Shown: positions 18,444 to 26,933 of the stretch, in pieces
Position numbering within the stretch: the stretch's first letter is position 1
Layout of the letters: each line of letters opens with the position of its first letter
Translations under genes and position numbers: made by a program
NCBI GenBank assembly: GCA_009841235.1
Contig: VXMH01000007.1
Location: forward strand, 1 to 58,555
DNA: 58,555 bases
Direction of reading: 5' to 3'
Source of the DNA: Caldilineaceae bacterium SB0661_bin_32
GTDB taxonomy: Bacteria; Chloroflexota; Anaerolineae; Caldilineales; Caldilineaceae
Notes under the pieces: model-generated
Seen by the model: only the letters and a program-made list of their open reading frames with translations
What the model was told of the DNA's origin: nothing
Databases searched by the model: none

Positions 18444-19655
18444 CTACCGCCGCAGCTGCTTGCTGCGCTGCTTGCGCGTGATGGTCATTGCCATGCCCTG
18501 CGCCTGCAGAAAGTCCTGGTAGAGCCGGTAAAAGCGCTGGCGGTCCTGCTGCTGGATGACCGCGGTGACGTCCGCCGCCTCCAGCACGTAGGGATAGCCG
18601 CTGCCGACAACCGCCTCGGCCAAAACGAGTGCAACGATCTCGTCGGCGCGGCCCGACTCCAGCAGCCAGAGCGGCATCTCCAGCCGGGCGGGCGGGTTCT
18701 CCATGCCGACCCGTGCCAGGCAGAAGCAGACCTGCTTATAGAAGTCGGCGCGGCCTGCATCGCTGAGACGGTCCGGGCGTGCGCATATCCAGAACGGGCT
18801 GCGATCACCCCAACTGGACAGCGTTTCACGCAGCAGGTAGGCGTCGTTGATCTGCGCCGGCGCCGGCAGGCCGTGCAGCGCCGCCAGCAGGGTAACGAGG
18901 TCGCGGCTGTAGGTGTTGTCCACATAGCCGACCAGCGGCGTACGCGTGCGCTCGGAGCAGGCCAGCAACTCCTGCACAGCCTGGATATAACCGTGTTCCC
19001 GGCCGGCGCGCAACTGCCCCGCGAAGGAGATGATCAGCGAGCCGTCGAAGAAACAGACCGGCCTGCGCTCAAACGGACGTTCCGCACAGCGCTCCATGAA
19101 CTCACACAGCTTGGCGCACTCGAGGATGAAGCGCTCCTGGTTCACGCGCCAGTTGGGGAAGACGCCGTCGTCGCCGCCGGAATCGAGCAGCTCGTCCGGG
19201 GCCAGCACCTCAAAGGCGATCTCCTTTTCGTAGCGGCCGGCCGCGTCCCCATCCGTTGCCCTGCAGCGATCGTTGAAGAACCAGCCGATCTGCACCGCGC
19301 CGACCGGGGGAGAGTAGTCGGTGGTGGGGACGATCTGGCTGCCGTCCACCGCCAGCGCCGGCCGGCCGTCGAGCGTCTCCAGTGCCCAGTGACGGGCCTG
19401 CTCACGATTCCGCCAGGTCACGCCCATAGGGATACGCATGCCGTCGGCGCGGTCGAACTCTGCCGTGGGCAGTGCGCCGGGCCAGGCGTCGTCGATGGCG
19501 TCGAGTTTGCGGTTCAGAGAAGCGTGGGAGATGGCCTTCAGCTCCTCCAGCCATCCCTGCACGCGCCTCTGCTCTTCCCGCCGGTCGTGATCGTATAAAG
19601 AGAACAGCTCCTTCTTCCGGTCCAACGCGGCGGCCGCCGCGCTTCGCACAAACAT
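18444..19655 (-). CDS. nurA: NurA-domain nuclease
   Basis: 403-residue protein of the NurA family, nucleases that resect DNA ends at double-strand breaks with the HerA translocase. The hallmark motif is ALAVDGSQIVPTTDYSP near residue 100, where the Asp binds the catalytic metal, and a second acidic strand VCFFDGSLIIS follows near residue 210; VGYVDNTYSRDL near 250 supplies further conserved residues. The start at 19655 has GAGGTGAG just upstream and an extended -10 element further up. The usual partner HerA is not in the window; a divergent AAA ATPase starts 230 bp away instead. NurA is common in archaea and present in some bacteria including Chloroflexota. Confidence 0.88.
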   Translation of the reverse strand: MFVRSAAAAALDRKKELFSLYDHDRREEQRRVQGWLEELKAISHASLNRKLDAIDDAWPGALPTAEFDRADGMRIPMGVTWRNREQARHWALETLDGRPALAVDGSQIVPTTDYSPPVGAVQIGWFFNDRCRATDGDAAGRYEKEIAFEVLAPDELLDSGGDDGVFPNWRVNQERFILECAKLCEFMERCAERPFERRPVCFFDGSLIISFAGQLRAGREHGYIQAVQELLACSERTRTPLVGYVDNTYSRDLVTLLAALHGLPAPAQINDAYLLRETLSSWGDRSPFWICARPDRLSDAGRADFYKQVCFCLARVGMENPPARLEMPLWLLESGRADEIVALVLAEAVVGSGYPYVLEAADVTAVIQQQDRQRFYRLYQDFLQAQGMAMTITRKQRSKQLRR

Positions 19656-19754
19656 TCAATCTCACCTCAACAGGATATGGACAACGGCTTTATTGCATTG
19701 CGTATTGCGTCCAGACGGTCTCTTGTTACGAATGGGACCAATCCAGACGTCCCA

Positions 19755-19763
19755 AGTATAGCA
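19755..19763 (-). promoter_or_regulatory. Extended -10 promoter toward nurA
   Basis: On the minus strand TGCTATACT (19755-19763) is an extended -10 with a 5 of 6 match. No good -35 is seen. It would give a leader of roughly 95 nt before nurA. Confidence 0.45.
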
Positions 19764-19782
19764 CATTCGTGCACAATTTACC

Positions 19783-19810
19783 TTGCGCAATCCCGATATG
19801 TTATTATAGT
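19783..19810 (+). promoter_or_regulatory. Candidate promoter toward the AAA ATPase
   Basis: TTGCGC (19783-19788), 16 bp, TATAGT (19805-19810). The -10 matches 5 of 6, the -35 only 3 of 6. Together with the element at 19755 it makes the nurA/ATPase gap a divergent promoter region, with a TTGCGCAA palindrome at 19783-19790. Confidence 0.4.
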
Positions 19811-19884
19811 GTACTCTGGTCACAGTTGTTCTTTGAACCCCGGCCCCGCCGGACAGAATATGAGCGCTTAGTGGAGACGCCGCC

Positions 19885-21198
19885 ATGCTGAAGCGTATAC
19901 ATATCCGTGATTACAAGTCTCTTGAAGACGTTGAGGTGAATCTGTCCCAGCTTGTGGTCCTGTTCGGGCCGAACGCGGCCGGCAAGAGCAATTTCCTGGA
20001 CGCGTTGCAGCTGCTGTCGAAAATGGGGACGAGCCGCACGCTCAAGGAGGCCTTTGATCCCCCCTATCGGGGCAAACCGCTTGAGTCCTTTACGATCGGG
20101 GAAGGAGGGATCAAAGGGTTACTTGAACAGGAGAGTCTGCGCTTCTCCATTGAGGCTGATCTGAGCCTTTCGGACGGGGTTATCAACGCGGTCAACCGGC
20201 AGATACGTGAGATGCGCCGTCCGAGCGGTGAAAACGGGTTGAATGAAGGGACTAGGGGACCCGCGCCCGTACGCGAACGGGAGCTGCGCTACCGCATCGA
20301 AGTTGAGATGCTGCCCCAATCGGGTGTCCTGCGTGTAACCGACGAGTATCTTGCCGCTTTGAACGCGCATGGCGAGCCGACCGGCAAACGCAAGCCTTTC
20401 ATTGAAGGGCAGGGGGAGAAGATACACCTGCGCTTGGAAGGGCAGGCGCACCCCACCTACTATGAGCGTTACCTGGACCACAGCATCCTCTCGATGCCGC
20501 ACTATCCTCCACACTACCCGCACTTGGTGGCGGCGCGGCGCGAACTGGAAAACTGGTTGTTTTTCTACTTCGAGCCGCGCGAACGCATGCGCGCGGCCAA
20601 TCCGGTCAAGGAAACGCGTCATCTGGGACTGATGGGGGAGGAGCTCGCCGCCTTTCTGAATACCATGAAGTCGCTTGACGCCAGTCGGTTCAAAGCGGTC
20701 GAAAAGGCGCTGCATACCCTGATGCCCCATATTGACGGTATTGAAGTCGATGTCAGCGACCTCGGCGAGGTCGAACTGCGCCTCAAAGAAGGTGGCGTAG
20801 CAATGCCGGCTCGCGTTCTCTCCGAAGGCACGTTGCGAATGCTAGGCCTGCTGGCGCTGACCGGGGGTGATGACCCACCGGCGCTGATCGGGTTTGAAGA
20901 GCCGGAGAATGGCGTCCACCCGCGCCGAGTCCGGTTAATCGCGGAACTGCTCAAAACGCAGGAGTTCCTCAATCAAACGCAGCACATCGTCACCACGCAT
21001 TCGCCGCTTCTGCCCGATCTACTGGCCGACAAGTCTCTGTTCGTGGTGAGCCGCCTGAATCGCCAGACCCACATCGATCCGTTTGCCACCGGTTGGGGGC
21101 CATTGGGACGAGGCAAAGATATCGACAATGCGTTTTGTGACGACCAGGAAGAACTCCCCGTATCGACGCGTATTCTTAGGGGAGATTTCGATGCGTAG
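19885..21198 (+). CDS. AAA family ATPase, ABC/OLD-like head domain
   Basis: 437-residue soluble ATPase of the AAA_21/OLD-like class. The Walker A is FGPNAAGKSNF (about residues 29-39), the ABC-type signature is VLSEGTLRML, the Walker B region LIGFEEPENGVHPRR, and the switch His is in HIVTTHSPLLPDLL. A coiled-coil or helical insertion fills residues 90-270. No TOPRIM nuclease domain follows, and no RloB/PtuB-like partner is encoded after it. Proteins like this work in SMC-like DNA repair or in phage defence. The position opposite nurA suggests DNA-end metabolism, but its exact role is unknown. Confidence 0.85.
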   Translation: MLKRIHIRDYKSLEDVEVNLSQLVVLFGPNAAGKSNFLDALQLLSKMGTSRTLKEAFDPPYRGKPLESFTIGEGGIKGLLEQESLRFSIEADLSLSDGVINAVNRQIREMRRPSGENGLNEGTRGPAPVRERELRYRIEVEMLPQSGVLRVTDEYLAALNAHGEPTGKRKPFIEGQGEKIHLRLEGQAHPTYYERYLDHSILSMPHYPPHYPHLVAARRELENWLFFYFEPRERMRAANPVKETRHLGLMGEELAAFLNTMKSLDASRFKAVEKALHTLMPHIDGIEVDVSDLGEVELRLKEGGVAMPARVLSEGTLRMLGLLALTGGDDPPALIGFEEPENGVHPRRVRLIAELLKTQEFLNQTQHIVTTHSPLLPDLLADKSLFVVSRLNRQTHIDPFATGWGPLGRGKDIDNAFCDDQEELPVSTRILRGDFDA

Positions 21199-21360
21199 GA
21201 CTACATGTGCCGCGAATCCATCGTTTGGGCGCTTTGGGAGATAAGCACATTGTAATGGGGTCGGTTGCAGGCTGCTTGTCCATCATGTTTCACTTCTGGA
21301 CCGAACTCTACGCAATTCGCCCCCCTGCCGCACAACCTACAATTTAACGTTACCTTCACC

Positions 21361-22938
21361 ATGAATCAACCGCAGCCATTGCCTCTCATGCCCCCCAGCG
21401 CAGAGGAGAGCGTGAAGAGAAGACTGGGGAGAAGAATTTCCCCCGCGTACGGCGCGCTGGGGATCAGCCTTCTGCTGCTGATCATCCTGCTGGCCGCCTG
21501 CAGCGGACTGCGCCCCTCCACCGCGGAAGAGGAAGACCCCCTGTCAGCGCTCGGCGCCATGCCACACTATGAGATCGAGTTCTCCCTCAGCGACGATCTC
21601 ATCTTTCTGCAGGGGTCGGCCCGTGTCCGCGTCCCCAATACCAGCGCCGACCCCTGGACGTACCTGGTCTTTCGCCTCTACCCGGCATTGCCCCACTACA
21701 ACGGCGAGTTCAGCATTCAGAACGTGACGGTCGAGGGCAGGACAGCGCCCTTTACCTATCTGGAGCAGAACAGCGCCATACGGGTGGACCTGCCGCGGGC
21801 GCTGCTGCGCGGGCAGACAACGAATGTCTATCTGAGCTGGCAGCTGCGCATCCCCCACTGGGGCGCGGATACGACGGGGGCCTACCGTCTCTTCGGCCTC
21901 AGCCAGGAGTTCCTGAGCCTGCCCCTCTTTTACCCCTCTCTCGCCGTCTACATGCCGGGGCCGACCGCGGCGAGCGGGCGCTGGTGGCTGGAGCGGGGCA
22001 CCAGCCGCGGGGACGCAGCCTTCAACTACATCTCCCGCTTTGTCGTTACCGGCACCCTCCCGATCGATCAGATCCCCGTTGCCAGCGGCCAGTTGATCAC
22101 CTCCACGGTAATCGATGATCAGCATATCCAACACCAGTGGGAGACCGAGCTGTCGCGCGAGTTCTTCGTCCACATGAGCAACCGCTTCCAATCCGACAGC
22201 CTGGACGCATACGGCACGCGCGTCACCAGCTACTGGCTGCCGGGGCATGAAGAGGCGGGGCGGGCCGTTCTGCAGCACACCGCGGCCGCGCTGCGGGTGT
22301 ACAGCGACTGGTTTGGGGCCTATCCATACCCGGAGCTGCGGGTGGCGTCCGCGCCGATCAGCTTCCGGGGCATGGAATACCCGCAGGTCTTTCTATTGGG
22401 CGTACAGCTGTATGACCGCTACCGGGACCAGCTGGAGATCCGGGCGGTCCACGAGGTCGCGCACCAGTGGTGGTACCAGCTTGTCCACAACGATCCGGTC
22501 AACCAGCCCTGGGTGGATGAGGGTCTGGCCGAATACTCCAGCCGTATCTACTATGAGGCGGTGCACGGCCAGGACGCGGCCGACATTCTGGAATACCGCC
22601 GCTGGCAGGCGGTCGTTGACGGGTTGATCAGCCGCGAAGAGGACACGGCGCTGGCGCAGCCGGTGACGGCCTTTGCAAACGGAAGCATATACGAGGGCAT
22701 CGTCTACGGAAAGGGCGCGCTCTTCTTCTCCGCGATCCGCCGTACGCTGGGAGAGAGGGCGTTCAAACAGTTTCTCCAAAACTATCTGACTGACTATCAG
22801 TACAAGATCGTAACGCCCGGGGATATGTTGGCGGCGTTGCGCGGGGTCGATCCGGAGTTTGCCGACATGCTGTTTACCGAATGGATCGGGCCGCTGGCGA
22901 GCCGGCCGCCGCAGGGTGCGGCGCGTCAGACCGAGTGA
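21361..22938 (+). CDS. M1 family metallopeptidase, lipoprotein
   Basis: 525-residue zinc aminopeptidase of the gluzincin M1 family. The N-terminal hydrophobic stretch ends in a lipobox (ILLAAC), placing the enzyme on the outside of the membrane. The zinc motif HEVAHQ (His364, Glu365, His368) with the third ligand Glu387 in WVDEGLAEY follows the HExxH-x18-E pattern, and SFRGMEYP stands in for the GAMEN exopeptidase motif. An in-frame ATG at 21265 is rejected since it would add a non-signal extension. The start at 21361 has no clear Shine-Dalgarno sequence; an ATG at 21391 is an alternative. It stands between the AAA ATPase and the fluoride channel without an obvious functional link. Confidence 0.92.
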   Translation: MNQPQPLPLMPPSAEESVKRRLGRRISPAYGALGISLLLLIILLAACSGLRPSTAEEEDPLSALGAMPHYEIEFSLSDDLIFLQGSARVRVPNTSADPWTYLVFRLYPALPHYNGEFSIQNVTVEGRTAPFTYLEQNSAIRVDLPRALLRGQTTNVYLSWQLRIPHWGADTTGAYRLFGLSQEFLSLPLFYPSLAVYMPGPTAASGRWWLERGTSRGDAAFNYISRFVVTGTLPIDQIPVASGQLITSTVIDDQHIQHQWETELSREFFVHMSNRFQSDSLDAYGTRVTSYWLPGHEEAGRAVLQHTAAALRVYSDWFGAYPYPELRVASAPISFRGMEYPQVFLLGVQLYDRYRDQLEIRAVHEVAHQWWYQLVHNDPVNQPWVDEGLAEYSSRIYYEAVHGQDAADILEYRRWQAVVDGLISREEDTALAQPVTAFANGSIYEGIVYGKGALFFSAIRRTLGERAFKQFLQNYLTDYQYKIVTPGDMLAALRGVDPEFADMLFTEWIGPLASRPPQGAARQTE

Positions 22939-23078
22939 ACACCGTGCAGCCGCAGCAATCCGCAGCGGGCGCATGCGCGCACAGGCCCGGCGCCTTATCT
23001 GTGATGTGGACGCTGCAGGCGCGGCCCCGGCGCACAAATCCAGGGCGGGCGGTGATAGGCGTGCAGGCGAGCTGAGCA

Positions 23079-23462
23079 ATGGCGAACGTTCTTTGGATCG
23101 GCCTGGGCGCGGTGCTGGGCGCCAACGCCCGCTACTTCGTCAGCCTGTGGCTGGCAGCGAAATTGGGGCCGGCGTTCCCTTATGGAACGCTGACCGTCAA
23201 TGCCGCCGGCAGCCTGCTGCTCGGCTTCCTGGTGGCGGCCGGTTCCCACTATCTTGCCCTGTCACCCCAGCTGCGGCTGCTGCTGTTTGTCGGCTTCCTC
23301 GGCTCCTTCACCACCTTCTCCACCTTCGCCGTCGAGAGCGTCGACCTCTGGCAGAACGGCCGCGTCTGGGCCGGCCTGGTCAATATCCTCGCCAACAACG
23401 GCCTCAGCCTCCTCTGCGCGATGCTCGGCATCCTGCTGGCCAGCCAGTTTCAGAAGCTGTAA
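23079..23462 (+). CDS. crcB: Fluoride ion channel
   Basis: 127-residue small membrane protein with four helices, CrcB/FluC family, which exports toxic fluoride as a dual-topology dimer. The conserved GALLGANARYF-type N-terminal block (GAVLGANARYFVSLWL), the central GTLTVNAAGSLLLGFL and the sodium/fluoride pore motif GFLGSFTTFSTFAVE are all there. Only one copy is seen, so a homodimer is expected. I looked upstream for a crcB fluoride riboswitch and did not find its conserved elements. Confidence 0.95.
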   Translation: MANVLWIGLGAVLGANARYFVSLWLAAKLGPAFPYGTLTVNAAGSLLLGFLVAAGSHYLALSPQLRLLLFVGFLGSFTTFSTFAVESVDLWQNGRVWAGLVNILANNGLSLLCAMLGILLASQFQKL

Positions 23463-23565
23463 CCCGTGCAGTTGAAGATGGCCCGCGATTCGAGCCGCTC
23501 ACAGTGCAGGAAGGTCGATTCACCCGCCGGCCGCTGGCGCCGGCAGGAATTCAGTCCGCATGGAT

Positions 23566-23595
23566 TGGACACGACGGGCCTCCCCCCTCTATACT
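23566..23595 (+). promoter_or_regulatory. Candidate promoter of the fucosidase operon
   Basis: TGGACA (23566-23571), 18 bp, TATACT (23590-23595): 5 of 6 matches in each box. It lies 126 bp upstream of the fucosidase start. Confidence 0.55.
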
Positions 23596-23721
23596 GCCCT
23601 GGAACATCAGCCCTCATCAGGTGAAGCCGTAGCGCATTGAACCAACCCTCGACTGCATTCCGATCAAGATAACGGCAGACAACAGGTCCGCGCGCTCGAT
23701 CAACCCCTACGGAGCCATGTA

Positions 23722-25125
23722 ATGACCACGGATTTCCGCTACGAACCGAACTGGGACTCCCTGCAGAACTATGACGTGCCCCAATGGTTTATGGACGACA
23801 AGCTCGGCATCTTCATCCACTGGGGCCCCTACTCCGTCCCCGCCTTCGACAACGAATGGTACCCCCGCTTCATGTACCGCGACGAGATTTCGCGCAAGGG
23901 GCCGAACTACCACCAGCACCACACGGAGACCTGGGGCCATCCCTCCAGATTCGGATACAAGGACTTCATCCCCCTGTTCAAAGCGGAAAACTGGGACCCG
24001 GCCCAGTGGCTCGACCTGTTCCAGAAAGCCGGCGCCCGTTACATCGTGCCCGTCGCCGAACATCACGACGGCTTCCCCATGTTCGCCAGCACCCATACCC
24101 GCTGGAACGCGGCCCGGATGGGGCCCAAGCGGGATGTCTGCAAAGAGCTGGAACGGGAGACCCGCGCGGCCGGCCTAAAATTCGGCGTCTCCAGCCACCG
24201 GGCCTTCAACTGGCGCTACTACACCTACGCCGACGACTTCGACACCACGCATCCCGGCCTGGAAGACCTCTACTGCCCGCCCCATCCGGAGGACGCGCCC
24301 GCCAGCTGGGACTTTCTGCAGAACTGGTACGCGCGCACGCTTGAGATGATCGACTATTTCCGGCCGGATGTACTCTGGTTCGATTTCGGCTGGCATTTCG
24401 ATGAGTTCGCGCCCTACCGCCCACAGGTCGCCGCCTACTACTACAATCGCGCGCTGGAGTGGGGCAGCGAACCGGTCCTCCAGTACAAGGACAAGTTCCC
24501 GGACGGCGTCGCCGTCTACGATGTGGAACGGGGCAAGCTCGACGACATCCGCCCGCACTACTGGCAGACCGACACCGCGGTCAGCTACAAGGCCTGGAGC
24601 TACATCGAGGACGACGAGTTCAAGAGCCCCGCAACCATCATTCACGACCTGGTCGACATCGTCAGCAAGAACGGCAACCTGCTCCTGAACGTCGGCCCGC
24701 GCGCCGACGGCGTCATCCCGGCGGAGGCGACCCAACTGCTGCTGGACCTGGGCGCATGGCTGGACGTGAACGGAGAGGCGATCTACGGCACGCGCCACTG
24801 GGAGCGGTTCGGCGAGGGCGATACGGCTGTGGTGGTTGGGCACCTGACGGAGCGCAGTAATCAGCCCTTCACCGCTAAAGACGTGCGCTTCACGCAGAAG
24901 GGCAACGCTCTCTATGCTATCGTGCTGGGCTGGCCCGGCAGCGAGGCCGCCATCAACTCGCTGAGCAGCGGCTCGTCGCTCGGCGGGCGCATCCGCGGCG
25001 TTTCAATGCTCGGCAGCGACGAGCCTGTCGTTTGGAAGCAGGACGACAACGCGCTGACCGTCAGCACGCCCAGTCAGCGCCCCTGCGATCACGCCTATAC
25101 GTTCAAGATTGAACTGCGAGGGTAG
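23722..25125 (+). CDS. Alpha-L-fucosidase, GH29
   Basis: 467-residue retaining exo-glycosidase releasing L-fucose from glycans. The TIM-barrel signature begins at LGIFIHWGPYSVPAFDNEWY; RYIVPVAEHHDGFPMF is the substrate-binding His block, and the catalytic nucleophile is Asp221 in VLWFDFG. The family end LLNVGPRADGVIP is followed by a small beta-sandwich tail. There is no signal peptide, so it acts inside the cell on imported oligosaccharides. It leads a tight two-gene unit (3 nt to the next start). The reverse strand carries no competing gene. With the amidohydrolase of fuconolactonase type at 56373, some fucose use is likely, though the two are far apart. Confidence 0.93.
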   Translation: MTTDFRYEPNWDSLQNYDVPQWFMDDKLGIFIHWGPYSVPAFDNEWYPRFMYRDEISRKGPNYHQHHTETWGHPSRFGYKDFIPLFKAENWDPAQWLDLFQKAGARYIVPVAEHHDGFPMFASTHTRWNAARMGPKRDVCKELERETRAAGLKFGVSSHRAFNWRYYTYADDFDTTHPGLEDLYCPPHPEDAPASWDFLQNWYARTLEMIDYFRPDVLWFDFGWHFDEFAPYRPQVAAYYYNRALEWGSEPVLQYKDKFPDGVAVYDVERGKLDDIRPHYWQTDTAVSYKAWSYIEDDEFKSPATIIHDLVDIVSKNGNLLLNVGPRADGVIPAEATQLLLDLGAWLDVNGEAIYGTRHWERFGEGDTAVVVGHLTERSNQPFTAKDVRFTQKGNALYAIVLGWPGSEAAINSLSSGSSLGGRIRGVSMLGSDEPVVWKQDDNALTVSTPSQRPCDHAYTFKIELRG

Positions 25126-25128
25126 CAT

Positions 25129-26526
25129 ATGTACAGGCGCCGGATCGAACCCTCCCACGACCTGTCCCACGCCTGCCAGCGCTTCCTCGACGATCTGCGC
25201 CGGTGGGCATACGAGTCCGTCGACCGCTACGCGGACGAGCCGGCCACCGACGTCCATGATCAGGGCACCTACACCACCGGCTGGGAGCCGCTCCTGCACG
25301 CCACCCCGGACGAACGCATTCTGCGCTTCCTGCAACAGAAACGTGATCGCATTCGCGATCATTTCACCGGGACGCAGCAGTGGCGGCATGGCTACTGGCG
25401 CATGCAGGAGGCGCACCACGGCACCGAGCACTATGAGCTGTTCCTGGGCGCCCTGCAGCGGGCCCTGCCGGACGACCGCGAGACGGCCCGGCAGCTGGAC
25501 GACACCGCCGAGCACATGGGCAACTGGTCAAGCGGCGCGCCGGACTGGTTCGATTGGGACCGGCGGCGCTTCCACTCGCTCTTCTTTGGCGCCGACGGGC
25601 TGCGCACAGAGCCGGGCATGGCGCTCAATTCACCGGACCATCTGCGCTGCGTCAACATCTGCCTGCTGGCGGCGTCGGACCGGAAGACGGAAGCAGCCAG
25701 GAAGCGCTACATCGAGCTGGCAACGGTCTACGCGGGAGAGTGGGCGGACGCCATTCTGGCCGGGGATGCGCTGCCGGTTGCCCTTACCCCCGACGGCATC
25801 CTGTACGAGTTCAGCGCCGAAGACAAAGCGCTCTACTACACCTTCATGGGCGAGGCCCCCGACCTGCAGGCGGAGGTCGACCGGGCGGAGAATCTGCTCG
25901 GCTCCGACGCGGTCAATACATTCCTGCGCCTGTGGCAGGAAAGCGGCGAGCTCCGCTTCCGCCAGGCGGCCGAACGGCTCCTGGAGCCCCTGGCCGCGCA
26001 GTTGGCCGACCCGGACGCCGGCGCGGCCGCCGCTGCGGTGCGGACCTATCGCCGCTGGACCGGCGACACGCACTACGACAAGACGGTCTTGGAGGCTGTG
26101 GCCCGGCTCGACCCCTTCGACATCACCCAAGTCGCACTGGACACAGAGTACAAACGCCCCGCCCGCCGCGCATCCGGCGTTGGCAAGCGCTCCGACGCGC
26201 CGCGCTGGCTGGAAGACAGCCGCGAGCGGCGCCACAATCCGATTACGCTGGCGGTGGCTGCGGAGATCGAGGGAGACAGCGCGCTGCACGCCCGCGCCGT
26301 AGACCTGGCCCGCACCTACTTTCTCCTGGCGCGCGACGCCTTCCCGGACGGTCGCGACCACGGTTGCTCGGCCCGTTCGGTCAGCGCGATCGCCCGCGGC
26401 CATGGCCGCGAAAACCACGCCGGCATGACGACGGCGGTGCTCGGCCCAGCCTTGGGTTACGACGGAACGCCAATGCGCCAAGACTTTCCAGGGGCTGAAC
26501 TGACAACGGCATCTGAACTGATCTAG
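25129..26526 (+). CDS. Conserved-looking protein of unknown function
   Basis: 465 residues, not recognised. The start lies 3 nt after the fucosidase stop, so it is cotranscribed and probably works with it. There is no signal peptide or membrane segment. The sequence is mainly alpha-helical with repeated Trp, His and Asp (WRHGYWRMQEAHHGTEHYELF, in part; SGAPDWFDWDRRRFHSLFFG) and a His/Arg-rich C-terminus (RDHGCSARSVSAIARGHGRENH), which is the look of an (alpha/alpha)6-barrel carbohydrate enzyme such as a GH or polysaccharide lyase relative. That is inference from composition and context only. Its 3' end abuts a truncated methyltransferase relic. Confidence 0.75.
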   Translation: MYRRRIEPSHDLSHACQRFLDDLRRWAYESVDRYADEPATDVHDQGTYTTGWEPLLHATPDERILRFLQQKRDRIRDHFTGTQQWRHGYWRMQEAHHGTEHYELFLGALQRALPDDRETARQLDDTAEHMGNWSSGAPDWFDWDRRRFHSLFFGADGLRTEPGMALNSPDHLRCVNICLLAASDRKTEAARKRYIELATVYAGEWADAILAGDALPVALTPDGILYEFSAEDKALYYTFMGEAPDLQAEVDRAENLLGSDAVNTFLRLWQESGELRFRQAAERLLEPLAAQLADPDAGAAAAAVRTYRRWTGDTHYDKTVLEAVARLDPFDITQVALDTEYKRPARRASGVGKRSDAPRWLEDSRERRHNPITLAVAAEIEGDSALHARAVDLARTYFLLARDAFPDGRDHGCSARSVSAIARGHGRENHAGMTTAVLGPALGYDGTPMRQDFPGAELTTASELI

Positions 26527-26540
26527 GGCTTCGGAGGGGG

Positions 26541-26865
26541 CTACTTCTCTGGCAGGCTGCGCATGTCGCCGCGAACCCCACTCAAGTTGCGCATCTGCTT
26601 GCTCGGCTGACTCCTGGGCGCCTGCCAGCATTGCTTCGCTGAGGTCGTAACCGGTCACCTGAAAGCCGCGCAGTGCCACCGGGATCGTCAGCCATCCCAG
26701 CCCGCATGCCAGGTCAAGAAGCCGTGCTCCTGGTTGCGGTTCCAGCAGAGAAAGGATCTGCTCCAGCTCGGGCGGGTTCGAATTCGGTTCATAGGCGGGC
26801 GGCCAGATCCAACTGAAGGTCTCGTCGGCATAGAGCCTTTGCCAGGATGGGGCGGGGGCGTCCAT
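26541..26865 (-). pseudogene. Truncated, frameshifted SAM methyltransferase
   Basis: From ATG 26865 (GGGAAGG just upstream) about 95 residues read as the N-terminal half of a class I methyltransferase: SAM motif I ARLLDLACGLGWLTIPVA and the motif II Asp in VTGYDLSEAML. At the GGGG run 26576-26579 the frame is lost; removing one G restores WVRGDMRSLPEK, the expected next motif, followed by a TAG at 26541-26543. The whole C-terminal half is missing, replaced by the end of the 25129 gene. In the uncorrected frame the reading continues only as antisense of that gene. A dead 5' fragment is the best reading. Confidence 0.8.
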
Positions 26866-26933
26866 GTGCGCCTTCCCTTGCGTAAGGGTATCTGTCCTAT
26901 CAGCTGTCATTGTAGCATGAAGGAGCTGAGCGA

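Noticed and set aside
19885..21198. OLD-family nuclease
   Set aside because: The ATPase head is complete but no TOPRIM domain follows within or after the gene.
21315..21343. Promoter before the M1 peptidase
   Set aside because: TACAAT at 21338-21343 has only an unconvincing -35 and leaves a very short leader.
22939..23078. Fluoride riboswitch before crcB
   Set aside because: The conserved bulges and pseudoknot pieces of the crcB motif could not be found in the 140-bp gap.
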